18,017 nucleotides of DNA from contig JBEKFQ010000059.1 in NCBI GenBank assembly GCA_050013235.1, positions 1 through 18,017 on the forward strand, given 5' to 3'. The translations under genes and the position numbers were made by a program. The notes beneath the pieces are model-generated. The model was not told the DNA's origin and did not search any database. It was given only the letters and a program-made list of their open reading frames with translations. The stretch comes from RH-AL1 sp050013235 (GTDB lineage Bacteria; Pseudomonadota; Alphaproteobacteria; Rhizobiales; Beijerinckiaceae). This document shows, in pieces, positions 14,198 to 18,017 of this stretch (positions are counted from its first letter, which is position 1; every line of letters starts with the position of its first letter).

Positions 14198-16384
14198 TTA
14201 TTCCGCGGCGACCTTGATCTCGCCGATGGTATAATGCCCGTCCGCCACGGGGTGCATTTCAAGCTGGCGGACATGATGGTCTTGCAACGAAGCGCGATGC
14301 GCGATCGACACGACCGTCGCGTTGGGAAGGCGCCGCGCGATACACTCGTAGATTTTTTTCTCGAGCGCCACATCCATCGACGAAGTGGCCTCGTCGAGGA
14401 ACAACCAATCCGGCTTCGTCAGCAAAGCGCGGGCAATGGCGAGCCGCTGCTGCTCACCGCCGGAAAGACGCTGGGTCCAATTGTCATCGATATGGAGGGA
14501 ATGCGCGAGATGTCCGAGTCCGACGTCTTGCAAGACCGACTGGATCGTCTCCTCGTCATAGGTTCCGGCCGGTTCGGGATAGGAGACCGCCGCCAGCAAA
14601 GCACCAACCGGCAAATAGGGCTTTTGCGGCAGCATCATCACCTTGGCCCCGTCGGGCGGCGACACCTTGCCGTCGACATAGGGCCAAACGCCGGACATAA
14701 CCCGGAACAAGGTCGATTTCCCCGAGCCCGACGGCCCCATCAAAAGCACATTCTCTTTTGGCTCCAAGCGCAGATCGAAGCGCGTCAACAGCGGCCGGCC
14801 GTCGGGTAGACGCACGGAAACGTTCGACAAGAGAAAATCGGATTTAGCCCCTCCTCGTTGCGGCGCGGCCGGGAGAATGGGAGGCGCCACGGACAGCGAC
14901 GTATCGAATGTCGTCAAACGATCGAGGACGGACCTAAAGTCGGCGAGGGACGAATAATATTCGACGAAGAAAGTGAGAGCGCTATTCACATTGCCGAAAG
15001 CAATGGACGCCTGCGATAGATCGCCGAGCGAAATCGTGCGCAAAAAGTAAAACGGCCCCATCACGATATACGGGATGAAGTCATTGATCTGATTGAAAAA
15101 ACGCAAGAAAATGCTGAGCCGTGCCTTGACCAGCATCACCGCGTAGAAATTACGGACGACCGAACCGAAATGGCCGGAGAGTATCGCCCGCTCCGTCCGC
15201 TCGCCGGCGAGCAGCGCGATTTGCTCGCTATATTCCCGCAACCGCGCCAGGCCGAAACGGAAATTGGCTTCGTAATGCTGCCGGGCAAAAGCAAGTCGCG
15301 CCAGTGGCCGTCCGATGAGACCCGTGGCGCCCGTTCCCACAGCCGCGTAAATGATTGCGAACCACAGCAAAAAGCCCGGGATCTGAAACGGCAGGAACGA
15401 AAATTTGATATGAGTCGATAGGCTCCAGAGAATGATCGAATAAGACACGAGCGAGCTGAGCTGCGAGATCAGATTGATCGAGAAATTATAGACGCCAAGC
15501 CCGCCGAATTGTCCGCCATCGATAAAACGCGGAATATCCTCGGAAATGCGCTGATCGGGATTGTCCGTGCCGACCCCCGCCAACACCATGCTGTAATGAT
15601 TGTGATGGTCGAGCCAACGCCGGGTGTAATCCTGGGTCAGCCAGCGCCTCCAGCGGATCGCCAACGTATTGCCAGCGAGAAATTCAACCAACAACGAAAG
15701 GAGATAGGGCGTGAGATAGATCGGAAATTCGATCAGAAGCTGATGCCAAAATTCCGAGGAATTATATTGTTGCAGCGAATCCGAAATCGCGCGGGAGACG
15801 AAGGATAAGGTTACGCTGAAATAGACTTGGCTCTGATTGAGAAAAATAATGAACATCACCGCGGCGGCGGCAAGCGTCTTTTCCCGGAGGGTGAGGCTCA
15901 AACCGAAACCAAGCGGAATTTTAACCGGCGTCTCCGCGCGGAAATAACGATCCGCGATGACCAACGTTTTTTGCACGACCGGAATGAACGAGGCGAAATA
16001 ACAAATGATCGAAAACAACGCCACGGTCATGACGACCGTGCTCGGAATCCGGAAACTCTCCAGCGATTCGGGCCAGGCCTGGAGCGCGTTCACGCAAACC
16101 GCCGCGCCCAGCACCACGACTTGCACCGAGAAATAACGAATCAGGATTTGGAGAAAGCTCGATATGCCCGAGGACCGGTAGGTTGCCCCCGCCGCGAGCA
16201 GGCTAAAGCCGGCAAGCAAATAAAGAGCATGTTGTCCGCTGATCCAGCCAACGCCGGCCGCCACGAGACTGAAGACCGCAACGGTCAATCCAATAAATTT
16301 CATAAGAGCCTTCCAGCGAACCCGCTCTGGGTTCCACCCGGCAATTACGACGTCATAAAGGCGCCGTACAGGGTTTATTGCCAA
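14198..16384 (-). CDS. ABC transporter, fused permease and ATPase, BacA/YddA type
   Basis: This protein of up to 728 residues has an inner-membrane half and an ATPase half. The first 160 residues contribute additional hydrophobic segments; residues about 165-440 match the SbmA/BacA-like membrane domain, and residues about 505-715 form the nucleotide-binding domain. Walker A GPSGSGKST begins at 550, the signature LSGGEQQRLAIARALL follows, Walker B is WLFLDEATSSMD and the switch histidine is in SIAHRAS; all are intact. Relatives are annotated as vitamin B12/bleomycin/antimicrobial-peptide transporters and, in rhizobia, affect very-long-chain fatty acids of lipid A; the substrate here is unknown. 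The start at 16384 is a TTG with a poorly placed AGGA. An ATG at 16300 has GGAAGG five bases upstream, but would remove the family-like WNPERVRWKAL segment. Confidence 0.92.
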   Translation of the reverse strand: MAINPVRRLYDVVIAGWNPERVRWKALMKFIGLTVAVFSLVAAGVGWISGQHALYLLAGFSLLAAGATYRSSGISSFLQILIRYFSVQVVVLGAAVCVNALQAWPESLESFRIPSTVVMTVALFSIICYFASFIPVVQKTLVIADRYFRAETPVKIPLGFGLSLTLREKTLAAAAVMFIIFLNQSQVYFSVTLSFVSRAISDSLQQYNSSEFWHQLLIEFPIYLTPYLLSLLVEFLAGNTLAIRWRRWLTQDYTRRWLDHHNHYSMVLAGVGTDNPDQRISEDIPRFIDGGQFGGLGVYNFSINLISQLSSLVSYSIILWSLSTHIKFSFLPFQIPGFLLWFAIIYAAVGTGATGLIGRPLARLAFARQHYEANFRFGLARLREYSEQIALLAGERTERAILSGHFGSVVRNFYAVMLVKARLSIFLRFFNQINDFIPYIVMGPFYFLRTISLGDLSQASIAFGNVNSALTFFVEYYSSLADFRSVLDRLTTFDTSLSVAPPILPAAPQRGGAKSDFLLSNVSVRLPDGRPLLTRFDLRLEPKENVLLMGPSGSGKSTLFRVMSGVWPYVDGKVSPPDGAKVMMLPQKPYLPVGALLAAVSYPEPAGTYDEETIQSVLQDVGLGHLAHSLHIDDNWTQRLSGGEQQRLAIARALLTKPDWLFLDEATSSMDVALEKKIYECIARRLPNATVVSIAHRASLQDHHVRQLEMHPVADGHYTIGEIKVAAE

Positions 16385-16542
16385 ATCCTAACAAGAAGAT
16401 GGGATTCATGCGTTTCCCGCCTGGCCGGAATCATGCAGACCACAAGAAACCGCCCTCTTTTTAAGAGGTTAAGCGTCTTCTTGGAGAGCCGGAGCGGCTT
16501 TTCCAGGCACGCTCTAATTGCCGCGGGCCCGCGGGATCGCGC

Positions 16543-16953
16543 CTATTCCTCCCCCTCCGGCTCCTTCGGCGCGTTTTGCCCATTCACCAACGCGAGCAGC
16601 ACGGGCGACGGGCGGAATGTCAGAACCCGGCGCGGCGTGATCGGCGCTTCGACCCCCGTGCGGGGATTGCGGCCGATACGCTCGCGTTTGGCTCGCACCG
16701 AGAACAACCCGAAGGAGCGCAGCTTCACGCTTTCGCCGCGGGTCAAGGACAGAGCGATTTCGTCGAGCGCCATTTCGAAAATTTCGCGCGATTGAGCGCG
16801 CGACAACGAAGGGACCGCGGCTTGGACGGCATCGAGCAAGTCCGCGCGTGTGGAGGTCCTCCGGAACGAATGGTCCGCGGTCTGCCTGCTGGACGCGTCA
16901 GCCACGTTTGCCTGCGCAACGCTGTTTGCCTGTGCAACACTGGCGTCGGACAT
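16543..16953 (-). CDS. ihfA: IhfA-like DNA-bending protein with N-terminal extension
   Basis: This 136-residue protein is a member of the HU/IHF family, which bends DNA as a dimer. The core runs from about 32 to 125: RADLLDAV, GESVKLRSFGLFSVRAKRER and GRNPRTGVEAPITPRRV, whose intercalating-proline arm and TFRPSP end match IHF alpha rather than beta. The 31-residue N-terminal extension contains a tandem SVAQAN repeat (residues 5-10 and 11-16), and the C-terminus ends in an acidic EPEGEE. Both exceed the usual 95-110 residues, and the core is more divergent than typical alphaproteobacterial IhfA, so it may be a second copy. The ATG at 16953 follows GGAGAG by seven bases. It lies downstream of groEL, behind a terminator. 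Confidence 0.88.
   Translation of the reverse strand: MSDASVAQANSVAQANVADASSRQTADHSFRRTSTRADLLDAVQAAVPSLSRAQSREIFEMALDEIALSLTRGESVKLRSFGLFSVRAKRERIGRNPRTGVEAPITPRRVLTFRPSPVLLALVNGQNAPKEPEGEE
16906..16941 (-). repeat. 18-bp tandem duplication inside the ihfA-like gene
   Basis: Two adjacent 18-bp copies (16906-16923 and 16924-16941) differ at two positions and encode the repeated hexapeptide SVAQAN. The unit keeps frame, so copy-number changes would lengthen or shorten the N-terminal tail without breaking the gene. Confidence 0.85.
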
Positions 16954-16970
16954 CTTCGATCTCTCCAAAG

Positions 16971-16993
16971 GTGGACAACCTGTTTGTGGACAA
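16971..16993 (-). promoter_or_regulatory. Two DnaA-box-like octamers upstream of the ihfA-like gene
   Basis: On the minus strand TTGTCCAC occurs twice, 15 bp apart, at 16986-16993 and 16971-16978. The first is followed by A, giving TTGTCCACA, one base from the DnaA box TTATCCACA. They lie between the groEL terminator and the ihfA-like start. Chance similarity is quite possible. Confidence 0.25.
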
Positions 16994-17019
16994 AAAAAGA
17001 GCCCCGAAAGTTTCGGGAC
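16991..17019 (-). terminator. Rho-independent terminator of the groEL transcript
   Basis: On the minus strand CCCGAAA and TTTCGGG face each other around a single C (effective stem CCCGA/TCGGG), followed by GCTC and seven T. It lies about 90 nt after the groEL stop and only about 40 nt before the ihfA-like start codon, within that gene's leader. Confidence 0.85.
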
Positions 17020-17108
17020 CCCAAGACCTTTGAATATTTTTTTCATTTTTGGCAAGCAGAAATGAGCGTTTTCGACTGATTTCTACTACGTCATGGAGAA
17101 TCTGAACT

Positions 17109-18017
17109 TTAAAAGTCCATGCCGCCCATGCCGCCCATGCCGCCGCCGTGTGGCGCGGAGGGGCTTTCTTTCTTGGGTTGCTCGACGATGATCGCCTCGG
17201 TGGTGATCAACAGGCCAGCGACCGAAGCCGCATCCTGAAGCGCCGTGCGCACGACCTTGGTCGGGTCGATAATGCCGGAGGCAACGAGATCGCCGTATTC
17301 GCCGGTCTGCGCATTGTAGCCATAGGCATAGTTGTCGTTCTCGAGCAGCTTGCCGACCACGACGGCGCCATCGGCACCGGAATTGTCGACGATCTGCCGG
17401 GCCGGGGTCTGAATCGCCTTACGGACGATATCGATACCGGTCTTCTGATCGGGATGATCGGTCACGATGGCATCGAGCGCCTTGATGGCACGCAACAGAG
17501 CCACGCCACCGCCGGGCGACACGCCTTCCTCGACCGCCGCGCGGGTGGCGTTCAGAGCGTCGTCGACGCGATCCTTCTTTTCCTTGACTTCGACTTCGCT
17601 CGCGCCGCCGACGCGGATCACCGCGACACCGCCGGCAAGCTTGGCAAGACGCTCTTGGAGCTTCTCGCGGTCGTAATCAGAGGTGGTCTCGGCGATCTGC
17701 GCCTTGATTTGGCCGATACGGCCCTCGATGTTGGCCTTGACGCCGGCGCCGTCGATGATCGTCGTGTTTTCCTTGTCGATGCGGATGCGCTTGGCGCGGC
17801 CGAGCATCGGCAGGGCAACGTTCTCGAGCTTGATGCCGAGGTCTTCCGAGATCAGCTGACCGGCGGTCAGGATCGCGATATCTTCCAGCATGGCCTTGCG
17901 GCGATCGCCGAAGCCCGGAGCCTTGACGGCCGCGACCTTCAAGCCGCCACGCAGCTTGTTGACGACGAGCGTGGCCAGAGCCTCGCCTTCGACGTCTTCC
18001 GCCACGATGACGAGGGG
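17109..18017 (-). CDS. groL: Chaperonin GroEL, C-terminal 302 residues (cut by the window edge)
   Basis: The open frame runs off the right edge. The visible part begins PLVIVAEDVEGEALATLVVN, corresponding to about residue 245 of E. coli GroEL, and continues through VAAVKAPGFGDRRKAMLEDIA (given by its APGFGDRR core) into the equatorial domain. It ends in the Gly/Met-rich tail GGMGGMGGMDF. It therefore holds part of the apical domain and all of the second intermediate and equatorial segments of the ATP-driven protein-folding chamber. There are no frameshifts. The start codon and groES would lie to the right, outside the window. The internal GTG at 18003-18005 is not a start. The transcript ends at the terminator about 90 nt downstream. 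Confidence 0.97.
   Translation of the reverse strand, partial: PLVIVAEDVEGEALATLVVNKLRGGLKVAAVKAPGFGDRRKAMLEDIAILTAGQLISEDLGIKLENVALPMLGRAKRIRIDKENTTIIDGAGVKANIEGRIGQIKAQIAETTSDYDREKLQERLAKLAGGVAVIRVGGASEVEVKEKKDRVDDALNATRAAVEEGVSPGGGVALLRAIKALDAIVTDHPDQKTGIDIVRKAIQTPARQIVDNSGADGAVVVGKLLENDNYAYGYNAQTGEYGDLVASGIIDPTKVVRTALQDAASVAGLLITTEAIIVEQPKKESPSAPHGGGMGGMGGMDF

Noticed and set aside
16521..16534. CCGCGGGCCCGCGG palindrome after the ihfA-like gene as a terminator
   Set aside because: It has no loop and no T-run; it is probably composition-driven.
15827..16795. A 322-codon plus-strand frame spanning the ABC transporter start and the ihfA-like gene
   Set aside because: It crosses two well-supported minus-strand genes and has no recognisable protein features.
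16954..17055. Longer N-terminus for the ihfA-like protein
   Set aside because: The extra codons run through the groEL terminator hairpin; the ATG at 16953 has GGAGAG at proper distance.

Overview
The window looks like chromosomal DNA of a GC-rich alphaproteobacterium of the order Hyphomicrobiales. A Beijerinckiaceae- or Methylobacterium-like lineage is my best guess. This rests on protein style: a long PiT phosphate transporter, a separately encoded methylmalonyl-CoA mutase small subunit, ThyX-type thymidylate synthase, an IhfA-like protein and a GroEL ending in a GGM-rich tail. The genus cannot be fixed from sequence reading alone. Most genes are intact and housekeeping-like. There is no CRISPR array, rRNA, tRNA or complete mobile element.

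Layout, left to right. The left edge holds the last 33 codons of an IS630-type transposase, then an intrinsic terminator. A phosphate transporter (pit, minus) follows. Its upstream region carries a Pho-box-like direct repeat, a perfect 15-bp-arm hairpin and a second, widely spaced inverted repeat. To the right on the plus strand, a small Gly/Met-rich protein of unknown function overlaps by 4 nt the gene for the methylmalonyl-CoA mutase small subunit. Convergent to it is a large membrane-bound PAS-GGDEF-EAL c-di-GMP protein (minus).

From 7.7 to 10.9 kb lies the least routine part: a membrane-tethered or secreted cupredoxin (plus), a polytopic membrane protein whose predicted mature N-terminus is a histidine (minus), a 53-residue membrane miniprotein (plus) and a secreted di-haem cytochrome c peroxidase/MauG-family protein (minus). 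The composition recalls the electron-transfer and maturation side of methylamine-utilisation clusters, but no dehydrogenase subunits are present, so a shared copper/haem redox job is only an inference.

From 11.1 to 14.1 kb come a two-gene minus-strand operon (CinA-N/MoCF molybdopterin-binding-domain protein, then xanthine-guanine phosphoribosyltransferase), divergent ohr (organic hydroperoxide reductase) with a good sigma70-like promoter, and thyX. A stable hairpin covers the thyX ribosome-binding region. From 14.2 to 18.0 kb, all on the minus strand, are a BacA/YddA-type ABC exporter-like protein, a divergent IhfA-like DNA-bending protein with an 18-bp tandem duplication in its N-terminal extension, a strong intrinsic terminator and the C-terminal 302 codons of groEL, cut by the window edge.

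No clearly unprecedented multi-gene system is visible. The best leads are the copper/haem membrane cluster, the thyX leader hairpin, a pair of identical-core dyads 40 bp apart upstream of the miniprotein, and the overlap of an uncharacterised small protein with the mutase subunit.
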